Assembly (NCBI RefSeq): GCF_000744095.1
Contig: NZ_JQLI01000008.1
Span: 2,728,001-2,792,000, forward strand
DNA length: 64,000 bases
Direction: 5' to 3'
DNA from: Cupriavidus necator A5-1
Lineage (GTDB): Bacteria > Pseudomonadota > Gammaproteobacteria > Burkholderiales > Burkholderiaceae
Under the pieces are notes generated by a model. That model searched no databases. It was not told the DNA's origin and was given only the letters and a program-made list of their open reading frames with translations. This document shows positions 35,419 through 46,130 of this stretch, one piece after another (the first letter of the stretch is position 1; each line of letters begins with the position of its first letter). A program made the position numbers and the translations under genes.

Positions 35419-35697
35419 CGCGCCGGCCTCCCTGCCGGGGTGGTGCCGGAAGCGGCGCCGAGCGCCAGGCGGGAGCGGCGCATGGCACTGCGCCGTGGCG
35501 AGCCGGGACCCCTTCCGTGCTTATTCCTGGTATTGCAATCGCTTGTCCTGCAATCGCCTGGCGACGGCTGTGCCTGGCTCGGCACTCCACCGTCAAAGGC
35601 GAGACATTATCAGAAGTGACATTAATGGTGAATCGAACATTTCCGACCGCCGCGCGCTGGCGCAGGCAACGCCCGGCGGGGGGCGCCCCTGGCAGTA
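35419..35697. promoter_or_regulatory. Intergenic region upstream of the ynb-type cassette
   Basis: These 279 bp lie between the start of ynbA and the stop of the M14-like gene, both on the minus strand. A local AT-rich patch at 35600-35650 contains a minus-strand GATAAT (complement at 35606-35611) that could be a -10 for the cassette. A TTCACC 15 bp further up is a poor -35. I see no gene here. Confidence 0.3.
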
Positions 35698-36768
35698 TCA
35701 AGCCGCGGCGATCGCGCTGCGCACCGCGTCCGAGGTCTGCGCCACCACGCCGTCGCGCCAGTCGTCGGCATCGCCGTAGAACGCCTGCCACATCGCCTGG
35801 CGCACCAGCGCGCGCTGGTTCTCGTCAGCCTCCGGGTGGCGGTACAGCCAGTGGTCGCCACGCAGCGCGTCGAGCACCTCGCCCACCGGCAGCGTGCCGA
35901 ATTCCAGCGCGATGCCGGCATAGTCCACGCCGGGCAGTGTCTGCGGCACCGCCTGCCAGGCCAGCCCGGTCAGTGCGGCCGAGGTCGACGAGCCATCGTA
36001 GATGGAGGTCACCCGCGCGCCCCAGATCGCGCGCGTGTGCGCGATCGACTCAGGCGTATCCGGGCCCATCTGGATGGGTTCGCCATAGCCCCGCGGACCC
36101 AGCCCGGTGTGCACGTCGATCCAGCGCAGCGCCTGGCGCCCGGCGCCGAAGCGCGCCAGGATGCGGCACATCGTGTAGTTGCTCCAGGTCGCCTTGGTGC
36201 CGCCGAAGAACATCCCGTCCGGGTCCTGGTACTGGCCGCCGCTGAGCGCGGCCTGGTACCAGGGCATGCCGCGCTCGGCCACGGCCTTCATCAGCTGCGC
36301 CTGTTCGGCGTCGGACGGCGGCCACTGCGGCGGCAGCAGCAACGGCGCGATCTCGGCATAGGGCGCGTTATACGGCAGCGGCTGGGTGAAGTCCATGAAG
36401 TTGCGGTTCAGGTCGACGTTGTCTTCGTTGACCCGGCGCAGGTGGGAAAAGCCGTAGGGATTGACGGCATGCACCAGCAGCAGGCAGGTGTCACCGGTGG
36501 CGCAAGCGGCAAGCAGGTCGGTGTCGTGCAACATCGACACTTGCGCACCCGAGCCGGCAAAGCCCTCGGCGCCGTGGATGCCGGAGGTCACCATCAGGCA
36601 ATGGGGGGCTTCGGGCGAGCCCGCCAGCGCCACGTCGATCGCCAGGTCCTCACCGGCGCTGCCGCGGCGGGTGGGATGCGGGAATTGCGCCAGCCCGGCC
36701 CCGGCCGTGCGCGCGGCGTCGAGGAACTTCTGGCGGGCTTCGGCATAGCTGCGCGAAAAATGGCTCAT
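35698..36768 (-). CDS. M14-type zinc carboxypeptidase-like protein (DUF2817)
   Basis: A 356-residue protein with the DUF2817/M14 pattern. Zinc ligands come from TSGIHGAEGFAGS (HxxE), substrate binding from NEDNVDLNRNF, the third zinc His from WIDVHTGLG, and the catalytic Glu from ALEFGTL. There is no signal peptide, so it is cytoplasmic. It should cleave a C-terminal residue or a small amide; the substrate is unknown. ATG 36768 is preferred, with ATG 36798 as an alternative; neither has a clear ribosome-binding site. It is 5' of the lipid cassette and 3' of the peptide operon. Confidence 0.82.
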   Translation of the reverse strand: MSHFSRSYAEARQKFLDAARTAGAGLAQFPHPTRRGSAGEDLAIDVALAGSPEAPHCLMVTSGIHGAEGFAGSGAQVSMLHDTDLLAACATGDTCLLLVHAVNPYGFSHLRRVNEDNVDLNRNFMDFTQPLPYNAPYAEIAPLLLPPQWPPSDAEQAQLMKAVAERGMPWYQAALSGGQYQDPDGMFFGGTKATWSNYTMCRILARFGAGRQALRWIDVHTGLGPRGYGEPIQMGPDTPESIAHTRAIWGARVTSIYDGSSTSAALTGLAWQAVPQTLPGVDYAGIALEFGTLPVGEVLDALRGDHWLYRHPEADENQRALVRQAMWQAFYGDADDWRDGVVAQTSDAVRSAIAAA

Positions 36769-36852
36769 GGCGTGACCGGCGGAAGGCGATGCAGGCATTA
36801 GACGCCATTCGGCCGATCTTGCCAACCGCGAGCCAACTGCGGCCAACCGCGG

Positions 36853-37689
36853 CTAGAACAGCGAGTCGGAGCGGTCGCCGGGGCGGCTATCGGAGCGGTT
36901 CTGGGACGGGGCCGCCGGCTCTGCGTCAGACCCTGGCCCCCAGATGCCCGGGGAGCTAAATGCCTGCGCATGCATCTCGATCCCGCCGGCGGCAAGCTGG
37001 CTGGCGGACAGCACCAGGTGGCGCGCCAGCCAGTCGTGCAGGCCGCGCAGGAAGCGGATGTTGCCAACGCTGTTGGAGGCGGCGATCAGCCGCTCCAGCT
37101 TCACGTGTGCCGTATAGACATCCAGCAGGTTGGTGGCGCGCAGCCGTGGCGGCGTGGTCGGGCTGCGCTCGATCGCCAGGATGCGGCGCACCTGCGGCGC
37201 GGCGAGATCGCCGGTGCGCAGGTACTGTTCATAGACGGGGTCGAGCGCCGGGAAGCGCACGGTCGGCTGCACGCGCGGCACCGAGGCCACCTTTTCCATG
37301 CGCAGCACGAGGTAGCGGATCGCGGCGGCGCGCTCGGCAGTTGCCGTTTCCGCCGCGCTGGGGCGGCGGCGCACGCCGGCAGGCACCGGCTCGGGCAAAG
37401 CGCTGCGCGGCACCACGTCGCGTTCGGTGTAGTCCGGCACCTGCAGCAGCAGGCCGGGATGGGGCACCGCAGCGCGGGCACAGTCTTCGCCGAACGGGTG
37501 CTCGTGCCCGGCGGCGTCGCGCAGGATATAGGCCTGCCCGGCCGCAAAGCCGTGGTGCCGGCGGCTGTTGCCGCGCGCATGGCAGCGCGTGGCGGGGTCG
37601 ACGAAGTCCTTGCGTACGGGGATCCAGCCCCCGTCAGTTGCCTGGGTCATGCGTGGGGTAAAGCCTTGGGTATTGCTCGAACCCGCCAT
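36853..37689 (-). CDS. Unknown protein
   Basis: A 278-residue soluble protein I do not recognise. The N-terminal half is rich in His, Arg and aromatic residues (TRCHARGNSRRHHG, near HPFGEDCARAA) and may bind a metal or nucleic acid. The middle is helical (RAAAIRYLVLRMEKVASVP), and the C-terminus is low-complexity Ser/Asp/Arg. No membrane segment or catalytic motif is visible. The start may be ATG 37689 or ATG 37650. Confidence 0.6.
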   Translation of the reverse strand: MAGSSNTQGFTPRMTQATDGGWIPVRKDFVDPATRCHARGNSRRHHGFAAGQAYILRDAAGHEHPFGEDCARAAVPHPGLLLQVPDYTERDVVPRSALPEPVPAGVRRRPSAAETATAERAAAIRYLVLRMEKVASVPRVQPTVRFPALDPVYEQYLRTGDLAAPQVRRILAIERSPTTPPRLRATNLLDVYTAHVKLERLIAASNSVGNIRFLRGLHDWLARHLVLSASQLAAGGIEMHAQAFSSPGIWGPGSDAEPAAPSQNRSDSRPGDRSDSLF

Positions 37690-37736
37690 TGTCGCCGATC
37701 CGCGGGCCGCCCCCCGGAAAACTGCCCTGCCCGACC

Positions 37737-38555
37737 TTACTTCAGCATGAACGACATCGCCGACAGGCAGTTCAGCATGCGGATTGCCGCCTGCACCGTA
37801 TCGGCCTGGAAGCACAGCGTGACGCCGTCGCGGCGCTCGAGCGCGGGCCACTGGCAGAACAGGTCCGCATGGGCTGGCGTGAGCGTCTGCAGCCGGCAGG
37901 TCACGGGCGTGCTCATGCGCAGGCATTCCGCTTGCGCACGATCACGCACCGCCTCAGCCGCGGCAGCCGCGATCGCTTCGCGCGCAGCCGCCGGCGACAG
38001 CGTGGTGCCGCTGCCAAAGCCGCCAGCCGACTTGGTCTCGACATAGCGCACCCACGGCATCAGCGCATGGGTCTCCTGCACGAAGACGTCGTCGCCGCTG
38101 GCCATCAGCACCGGCACGCCAAACTCGCCGGCGAGCGCGCCATACAGGCCCGCCTCGCCCACCTCCTTGTCGTTGAGCCAGACCCGCGCAAACGCGCCGC
38201 TGTTGATGGTGTGCGCCAGCACACCGCGGCTCTGCGCGCGGCCGTGGTAGCCGATCATCAGCACGCCGTCGGCGGCGGCTTCGACGCCGGCCATCATGCC
38301 GAGATAGCGCGGCTTGCCCAGCACCAGCCGCGCGCGCGCATCGATCTGGTCCGGCAGCAGGTTGCGGAAACCGCCGTGCGAATCGTTGACCAGCACTTCG
38401 GTGGCCCCGCCGGCAAAGGCGCCCGCGACGGCGGCATTGGCCTCGCCGGTCATCCAGGCGCGGGCGCGTTCGTATTCGCCGTTGCCGGGACGGGTCTGTT
38501 CAGCGTGGAAGACGCCGGCCACGCCTTCGATATCGGTGGAAATCAGGATCTTCAT
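37737..38555 (-). CDS. M55-family D-aminopeptidase (DppA type)
   Basis: A 272-residue protein with every active-site residue of Bacillus DppA at nearly the same number: D8 and E10 (STDIEG), H60 (NDSHGG), H104 (GYHGRA), H115 (LAHTINS) and E134. The family is zinc-dependent and removes D-amino acids such as D-Ala from peptides. It is the last gene of the peptide operon, with its start sharing the stop of the DmpA-like gene. The context suggests salvage of D-amino-acid peptides, for example from peptidoglycan. Confidence 0.9.
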   Translation of the reverse strand: MKILISTDIEGVAGVFHAEQTRPGNGEYERARAWMTGEANAAVAGAFAGGATEVLVNDSHGGFRNLLPDQIDARARLVLGKPRYLGMMAGVEAAADGVLMIGYHGRAQSRGVLAHTINSGAFARVWLNDKEVGEAGLYGALAGEFGVPVLMASGDDVFVQETHALMPWVRYVETKSAGGFGSGTTLSPAAAREAIAAAAAEAVRDRAQAECLRMSTPVTCRLQTLTPAHADLFCQWPALERRDGVTLCFQADTVQAAIRMLNCLSAMSFMLK

Positions 38556-39592
38556 CAGGCGGTCTTACCCAGTTCAGGCATCACGTCCAGCAGCGCGCGA
38601 CGGCAATGGCCGTCGCGGCCTTGTACCGTTGCGGCGTGCCACAAGGCATGCAGGATGGCTTGCTCGACGCTGTCGGCCGCGGCGCGGAACAGCGGGTCGA
38701 GCCTGGTTTCGTGCAGCATGGCGACGGCCGGCATGGGCTGGTCGGCCTGGTGCGGCACGGTATAGGCGGTGGAGAATGCGAGCGCGATATCGCCCGAGCC
38801 GTGCCCGAACACCGAGCCGGTGCGGGCCAGCCCTGCACCCGCGCGCAGCGACAGGCGACGCAGCTGGCGCGCGTCCAGCGGCGCGTCGGTGGCCAGGATC
38901 ATGATGATCGAGCCTTTTTCCGGCTGCGCCGTGGTGTCGGCTTGCGCCAGCCGCTTCACGAGTTCCGGCCCCAGCAGCTGTCCGCCCACGGTCAGCGACT
39001 CCGGCGTGCCGAAATTAGCCAGCACCAGCGCGCCCACGCAATAGCCGTCCGCCATCCGCGACGCCGTGCCAATGCCGCCCTTGACGCCGAACGACGACAT
39101 GCCGCGCCCGGCCCCGACCGCGCCCTGCGCGATGTCCTGGCCGGCGCCGGCGAGCGCGGCATCGTAGTGGCGGCCCTCCACGGCCATGCGCTGGATATCG
39201 TTCAGGTAGCCGTCATTGCATTCGAACACGAGCGGATTGACGGTGGGCAGTGCGCGGCCAATTTCAGGGTTGGCGGCCACCGCCGCGCGGATCTGCGCCT
39301 GCGCCACGGCGCCGACCGAGAAGGTGTTGGTGAGCGCAACCGGGGTTTCCAGCACGCCCAGCTCGTCCACCTGCACCAGCCCCACGCTCTTGCCGAAGCC
39401 GTTGAGCACGGTCGCCGCCGCCGGCACCTTGTCGCAATAGGGATCGCCGGCGTGCGGCCGGATCACGGTGACGCCGGTCTGCACGGCATCCTGCGCCAGT
39501 GTGCAGTGGCCGACCGTCACGCCTGCCACGTCGGCGATGCTGTCCGATGGCCCCGCGGGCAGGCCGCCGATGCGCGGCATCGATGTATGCAT
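38555..39592 (-). CDS. P1/DmpA-family aminopeptidase (self-processing, S58)
   Basis: A 345-residue Ntn-type hydrolase precursor. The expected autocleavage site is G227-S228 (EKGSIIMILATDAPL), which leaves Ser228 as nucleophile at the new N-terminus. Family segments include the opening ITDVAGVTVGH-like stretch, LPTVNPLVFECNDGYL and GMSSFGVKGGIGTASR. DmpA-type enzymes release N-terminal L- or D-amino acids or beta-amino acids from small peptides. It lies in the operon between the permease GsiD and the M55 D-aminopeptidase. Confidence 0.9.
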   Translation of the reverse strand: MHTSMPRIGGLPAGPSDSIADVAGVTVGHCTLAQDAVQTGVTVIRPHAGDPYCDKVPAAATVLNGFGKSVGLVQVDELGVLETPVALTNTFSVGAVAQAQIRAAVAANPEIGRALPTVNPLVFECNDGYLNDIQRMAVEGRHYDAALAGAGQDIAQGAVGAGRGMSSFGVKGGIGTASRMADGYCVGALVLANFGTPESLTVGGQLLGPELVKRLAQADTTAQPEKGSIIMILATDAPLDARQLRRLSLRAGAGLARTGSVFGHGSGDIALAFSTAYTVPHQADQPMPAVAMLHETRLDPLFRAAADSVEQAILHALWHAATVQGRDGHCRRALLDVMPELGKTA

Positions 39593-39595
39593 GGC

Positions 39596-40510
39596 TCAGC
39601 GCCGGTCGATCTTGGGATCGAGCGCGTCGCGCAAGCCATCGCCAAGCAGGTTGAACGCCAGCACCGTCAGGAAGATCGCCAGGCTCGGGAAGATCGCCAC
39701 GTGCGGCGCGGTCACCATGTCGGCGCGCGCTTCGTTAAGCATCGCACCCCACTCCGGCGTGGGCGGCTGCGCACCCAGGCCAAGGAACGACAGGCTGGCC
39801 GCGGTGATGATCGAGGTGCCGATGCGCATCGAGAAATACACCACGATCGACGACACCGTGCCCGGCAGGATATGGCGCATCAGGATGGTCCAGTCCGACG
39901 CGCCGATGCTGCGTGCAGCCTCGATGTAGGTCAGCCGCTTGAGCATCAGCGTATTGCCGCGCACCAGCCGCGCGAAAGCGGGGATGCTGAAGATGGCCAC
40001 GGCGAAGATCACATTGGTCATGCCGTTGCCGAGGATCGCCACGATGCCGATCGCCAGCAGGATGCCCGGGAAAGCGAAGAGCACGTCGGAAATGCGCATC
40101 ACGATGCGGTCCCACCAGCCTTCGTAGTAGCCCGCTAGCAGGCCCAGCACGGTGCCGATCAGCGCGCCGATGATCACCGACAGGAAGCCCGCCGCCAGCG
40201 AGATGCGCGCGCCGGCCAGGATGCGGCTGAAGATATCACGCCCGAGCGAATCGACTCCCATCCAGTGCGCGGCCGACGGGCCGGCGTTGAGCGCGTCGTA
40301 GTCGAAGAAATTCTCCGGGTCGTACGGCACGATATGCGGCGCCACGATGGCAATCACCACCAGCACCAGCACGAACGCACCGGCGCCCAGCGCCAGGTGC
40401 TGTTTGCGGAATTTGCGCCAGAACTCGGTCCAGGGCGTGCGCACGGCCTCCGGCACGGGGGCGGTGGCGGGTGCCGCTTCACTTGCGGCGGGCGTGGAAA
40501 GCTCAGTCAT
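39596..40510 (-). CDS. gsiD: Peptide ABC transporter permease (GsiD/DppC-like)
   Basis: A 304-residue permease with a cytoplasmic N-terminal tail (about residues 1-35), six helices, and the coupling-helix EAA motif ARSIGASDWTILMRHILPG. The N-terminal OppC-type segment and PYDPENFFDYDALNAGPSAAHWMGVDSLGRDIFSR are typical. It pairs with the GsiC-like permease whose stop is 7 bp upstream. Confidence 0.9.
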   Translation of the reverse strand: MTELSTPAASEAAPATAPVPEAVRTPWTEFWRKFRKQHLALGAGAFVLVLVVIAIVAPHIVPYDPENFFDYDALNAGPSAAHWMGVDSLGRDIFSRILAGARISLAAGFLSVIIGALIGTVLGLLAGYYEGWWDRIVMRISDVLFAFPGILLAIGIVAILGNGMTNVIFAVAIFSIPAFARLVRGNTLMLKRLTYIEAARSIGASDWTILMRHILPGTVSSIVVYFSMRIGTSIITAASLSFLGLGAQPPTPEWGAMLNEARADMVTAPHVAIFPSLAIFLTVLAFNLLGDGLRDALDPKIDRR

Positions 40511-40517
40511 GCCGGCC

Positions 40518-41438
40518 TCACTTGTAGCGGATGGTTGGGTTGATCACGGTGTAGAGCATGTCCACCACCAGGTTGATCAGGATGAATTCGAGCGAGAACA
40601 GCAGCACCTCGGCCTGGATCACCGGGTAGTCGCGCATCTCGACGGCATCGACCAGCAGGCGCCCCAGGCCCGGCCAGTTGAACACCTTCTCGACCACGAT
40701 CGAGCCGCCCAGCAGGAAGCCGAACTGCAGACCCATCATCGTCACCACCGGGATCATGGCGTTGCGCAGGCCGTGCTTGGCCACCACCAGCGTCTCGCGC
40801 ACGCCCTTGGCGCGGGCGGTGCGGATAAAGTCTTCCTGCAAGACCTCGACGAACGAGGCCCGGGTGAAGCGCGCCATCACCGCCGCCACTGCGGCGCCCA
40901 GCGTGATCGACGGCAACACATAGTGCTTCCAGGTGTCGGCGCCGATCGACGGCAGCCAGCCCAGCTGCACCGAAAACACCTCCATCAGCAGCATGCCCAG
41001 CGCGAAGGCGGGAAACGAAATCCCCGACACCGCCAGCGTCATGCCGAAGCGGTCCGGCCAGCGGTTGCGCCACACGGCCGAGCCGATGCCGATCGCCATG
41101 CCGAACACCACCGCCCAGGCCATCGACGCCACTGTCAGCAGCAGCGTGGGCATGAACCGGTCGCCGATCTCCTCGCTCACCGGGCGCTTGGTGCGCAGCG
41201 AATGGCCGAACTCGCCGCGGACCGCATTGGAGAAGAAGTTGACGAACTGCTCGTGCATGGGCCGGTCCAGCCCAAGGTCCTTGCGCACCAGTTCGACCGT
41301 GGCCGAGTCGGCCTCCGGGCCCGCCGCCAGCCGCGCGGGATCGCCCGGCAGCAGGTGGACGAACAGGAACACCAGCACTGCCACGATCAGCAGCGTGGGG
41401 ATCACGCCCAGCACACGTTTGAGGAAGTAATTCAGCAT
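40518..41438 (-). CDS. gsiC: Peptide ABC transporter permease (GsiC/DppB-like)
   Basis: A 306-residue permease with the DppB opening MLNYFLKRVLGVIPTLL and HLLPGDPAR, plus the coupling motif RTARAKGVRETLVVAKHGLRN. It forms the membrane channel with GsiD. The start is the ATG that begins the first helix; no clear ribosome-binding site precedes it, so translation may depend on the hairpin-containing leader between gsiB and gsiC. Confidence 0.9.
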   Translation of the reverse strand: MLNYFLKRVLGVIPTLLIVAVLVFLFVHLLPGDPARLAAGPEADSATVELVRKDLGLDRPMHEQFVNFFSNAVRGEFGHSLRTKRPVSEEIGDRFMPTLLLTVASMAWAVVFGMAIGIGSAVWRNRWPDRFGMTLAVSGISFPAFALGMLLMEVFSVQLGWLPSIGADTWKHYVLPSITLGAAVAAVMARFTRASFVEVLQEDFIRTARAKGVRETLVVAKHGLRNAMIPVVTMMGLQFGFLLGGSIVVEKVFNWPGLGRLLVDAVEMRDYPVIQAEVLLFSLEFILINLVVDMLYTVINPTIRYK

Positions 41439-41468
41439 GACACACCAAGAGGAAAGGCCGCGGGCCGC

Positions 41469-41534
41469 CCGCCTGCGAACCCCGCGTCGCGGGCAGGCGG
41501 CCGTCTGTCGGCTTACTGCTTTACTGCTTACTGC
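41469..41534. promoter_or_regulatory. Intra-operon hairpin and TTACTGC repeats between gsiB and gsiC
   Basis: A nested hairpin (outer arms CCGCCTGC 41469-41476 and GCAGGCGG 41493-41500, inner stem CCCGC/GCGGG) is followed by TTACTGC at 41513, 41521 and 41528. The same TTACTGC spans the gsiB stop codon region at 41596. No T tract accompanies the hairpin on the transcribed strand, so mRNA stabilisation of the binding-protein gene is likelier than termination. Confidence 0.45.
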
Positions 41535-41595
41535 TCTGGGATGGGATAGCGTGGATCGGGCGCCTGGGTACTGCCGCCGCCCGACCATCTACCCA

Positions 41596-43152
41596 TTACT
41601 GCTTGATATCGATCTCGTCGAAATTGAACGAGCCGTCCGGCATCACGTACGCGCCGGTCAGCCGCTTGCTGCGTGCGAACAGCACCTTTTCGGTCACCAG
41701 GAAGGCCCACGGCGCATCCTTCCAGATGCGTTCCTGCGCGTCCTTGTACAGGCGCGCCTTCTCGCCACGATCGGTGGTGCGCAGCGCGCCGGCGATATCG
41801 GCGTCGACCTGGTCGTTCTTGTAGTACGCGGTGTTCAGCAGCTTGGGCGGCATCGACTCGGAAGCCAGCAGCGGACGCAGCGCCCAGTCCGATTCACCGG
41901 TCGACGACGACCAGCCCACGTAGTAGATGCGTACGCCGGCGTCTTCCGGCTTCTGCACGCTCTCCACCTTCTCCACGCGCTGGCCGGCTTCGAGCGCCTG
42001 CACCGAGGCCTTGATGCCGACCTGCTGCAGCTGCTGCTGCACAAACTGGATCACCTTCTGCGCGGTGGTGTGGTTGTAGGCCGACCACAGCGTGGTCTCG
42101 AACCCGTTCGGGTAGCCGGCTTCCTTCAGCAGCGCGCGCGCCTTGGCCGGGTCATACGGCCACGGGCCCAGCTTCTCCGCAAAGTCCACGCCCGGCGGCA
42201 CCACGCCCTCGGACGGCACGGCGTAGCCGGCAAAGGCGACCTTGGCCAGCGCGTCCTTGTTGATCGCGTAGTTGATGGCCTGGCGCACCTTGGGATCGTT
42301 GAACGGCTTGACCATGGTGTTCATGGACAGGTAGCGCTGGATGATCGACGGCGCCGAGATCAGTTCGACCTTGGGGCTGTTCTTCAGCACGGCGGCCTGC
42401 TCGAACGGGATGCTGAAGGCAAAATCAGCCTCGCCGGTCTGCATGATCGCCGCGCGCGTGTTGTTGTCGACCACCGGCTTCCAGGTGATGGTGTCGATCT
42501 TGGGGTAGCCGGTCTTCCAGTAGCCGGCGAACTTCTTGCCCTTCAGGTGATCGGGCTGCTTCCACTCGACGAACTCGAACGGGCCGGTGCCGACCGGGTG
42601 GAAGGCGATGTCCTTGCCGTACTTCTGCAGCGCGGCCGGCGAGATCATCACCGCCGACGGATGCGCCAGCACGTTGATGAACGGCGAGAACGGCTCTTTC
42701 AGCGTGACCTTGACGGTATTGGCATCGACCACGTCAGTCTTGGCGACACGGTTGAACAGCGTGTAGCGCTTGAGCTTGTTGGCCGGGTTGGTGACGCGGT
42801 CCAGGTTGGCCTTGACGGCGGCGGCATCGAACGTGGTGCCGTCGTGGAACTTGATGCCCTTCTTCAGCTTGAAGGTGTAGGTCAGGCCATCCTTGCTGAC
42901 GTCGTAGCTGTCGGCCAGCACGTTGACCAGCTTCATGTCCTTGTCCAGGCCGAACAGCCCTTGGTAGAAGGACTTGCTGGCCGCCTGCGACAGCGTGTCG
43001 TTCGAGTCGTACGGATCGAGCGAGGTGAAGGTGGAATACACCGCCATCACGGCATCCTTGGCCGCGAAGGCCGGGGCCGAAGCCAGCATGCCCAGCGCGC
43101 CGGCGGCAAAGGCACCGGCCATCCATCGGGGCAAAACCATACGTGCAGACAT
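41596..43152 (-). CDS. gsiB: Peptide/glutathione ABC transporter substrate-binding protein (GsiB-like)
   Basis: A 518-residue SBP_bac_5 protein with a signal peptide (cleavage near AFA-A, residue 30). It has the family pattern LKKGIKFHDGTTFDAAAVKANLDR, VGTGPFEF and the ASVQALE and WSSSTGESDWALRP segments resembling glutathione-binding GsiB. AGGAG precedes ATG 43152. The long hydrophilic ligand pocket fits oligopeptides or glutathione; which one is not decided by sequence. Confidence 0.88.
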   Translation of the reverse strand: MSARMVLPRWMAGAFAAGALGMLASAPAFAAKDAVMAVYSTFTSLDPYDSNDTLSQAASKSFYQGLFGLDKDMKLVNVLADSYDVSKDGLTYTFKLKKGIKFHDGTTFDAAAVKANLDRVTNPANKLKRYTLFNRVAKTDVVDANTVKVTLKEPFSPFINVLAHPSAVMISPAALQKYGKDIAFHPVGTGPFEFVEWKQPDHLKGKKFAGYWKTGYPKIDTITWKPVVDNNTRAAIMQTGEADFAFSIPFEQAAVLKNSPKVELISAPSIIQRYLSMNTMVKPFNDPKVRQAINYAINKDALAKVAFAGYAVPSEGVVPPGVDFAEKLGPWPYDPAKARALLKEAGYPNGFETTLWSAYNHTTAQKVIQFVQQQLQQVGIKASVQALEAGQRVEKVESVQKPEDAGVRIYYVGWSSSTGESDWALRPLLASESMPPKLLNTAYYKNDQVDADIAGALRTTDRGEKARLYKDAQERIWKDAPWAFLVTEKVLFARSKRLTGAYVMPDGSFNFDEIDIKQ

Positions 43153-43190
43153 CGTCGAATCTCCTTGGTAACTTCTTGACTTCGAGGACT

Positions 43191-45095
<1,905 letters not shown>

Positions 45096-45147
45096 TGGAA
45101 CTCCTTGTATTGCTGCTTGATGCTCGGACTTGCTGGTGCGGTGCAGG

Positions 45148-46122
45148 TCAGCCGTAGATTGACACGTTCACTGCCTCGCCCACCCGGGCGAAACCCCGAT
45201 ACATGCCTTCGGTGTTGAACGGCAGCGTGACGTTGCCGGCGCGGTCCACCGCGATCAGGCCGCCGCGGCCGTTGATGGCGCGCAGTTTTTCCATCACCAC
45301 GCGCCGGGCCGAATCCTCGAGCGACAGGCCGGCGTAGCGCATCTGCGCAGAGACGTCGTACGCGGCCACGGTGCGGATGAACATCTCGCCGGTGCCGGTC
45401 GCCGACACGGCCGCGACCTCATCGGCATAGCAGCCCGCGCCGATCACCGGCGTATCGCCAACGCGGCCCACGCGCTTGTTGGTTACGCCGCCGGTGGAGG
45501 TGGCAGCGGCCAGGTTGCCCCGGCTGTCGCACGCGACCGCGCCGACGGTGCCGAACTTGCTGTCGGGATCGATCGGATCGGCCGCGCCGGCCTTGCCCTG
45601 CGCGGCCAGCGCGGCGGCGTCGTGGTCGAGCAGCGCCATGCCTGCGGTGCTGCGGGCGCGCTGCCACTGATCGTGGCGAGCCTGCGTGAAGTAGTAGTCC
45701 GGCGCCACCAGTTCCAGGCCCTGCGCTTCGGCAAATGCCTCGGCGCCGGCGCCGGCAAAGAGCACGTGCTCGCTGTGATCCAGCACCGCGCGCGCGGCCA
45801 GCACCGGATTGCGCAGGCGCGTGACGCAGGCCACCGCGCCGGCATCGAGCGTGGCGCCGTCCATCACCGCGGCGTCCAGTTCAAAGGTGCCGGCATGGGT
45901 CAGCACGGCGCCCTTGCCCGCGTTGAACAGCGGGCACTCTTCCAGCAGGCGCACGGCCTCGGTGACGGCGTCGAGCGCGCTGCCGCCATCGGCCAGGATG
46001 CGCTGGCCGGCTCGCAGCACGTGTTGCAGCGCCTCGGTGTATTCGCGTTCGCGTGCGGGGTCCATCGCGGCGCGGGTGATGGTGCCGGCGCCGCCGTGGA
46101 TGGCAATGACTGGTTGATGCAT
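45148..46122 (-). CDS. iaaA: Isoaspartyl peptidase/plant-type L-asparaginase
   Basis: A 324-residue Ntn-hydrolase precursor with the conserved opening VIAIHGGAGTI and the self-cleavage site G191-T192 (DSKFGTVGAVA). Processing yields alpha and beta subunits with Thr192 as nucleophile. It hydrolyses beta-aspartyl dipeptides and asparagine. E. coli has the same gene order, iaaA followed by gsiABCD, which supports both assignments. Confidence 0.93.
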   Translation of the reverse strand: MHQPVIAIHGGAGTITRAAMDPAREREYTEALQHVLRAGQRILADGGSALDAVTEAVRLLEECPLFNAGKGAVLTHAGTFELDAAVMDGATLDAGAVACVTRLRNPVLAARAVLDHSEHVLFAGAGAEAFAEAQGLELVAPDYYFTQARHDQWQRARSTAGMALLDHDAAALAAQGKAGAADPIDPDSKFGTVGAVACDSRGNLAAATSTGGVTNKRVGRVGDTPVIGAGCYADEVAAVSATGTGEMFIRTVAAYDVSAQMRYAGLSLEDSARRVVMEKLRAINGRGGLIAVDRAGNVTLPFNTEGMYRGFARVGEAVNVSIYG

Positions 46123-46130
46123 GAGAGGGC

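Noticed and set aside
41437..43179. 580-codon open frame antisense to gsiB
   Set aside because: It is a shadow of a strongly supported binding-protein gene. Its His/Leu/Gly/Arg composition is typical of reverse-strand artefacts.
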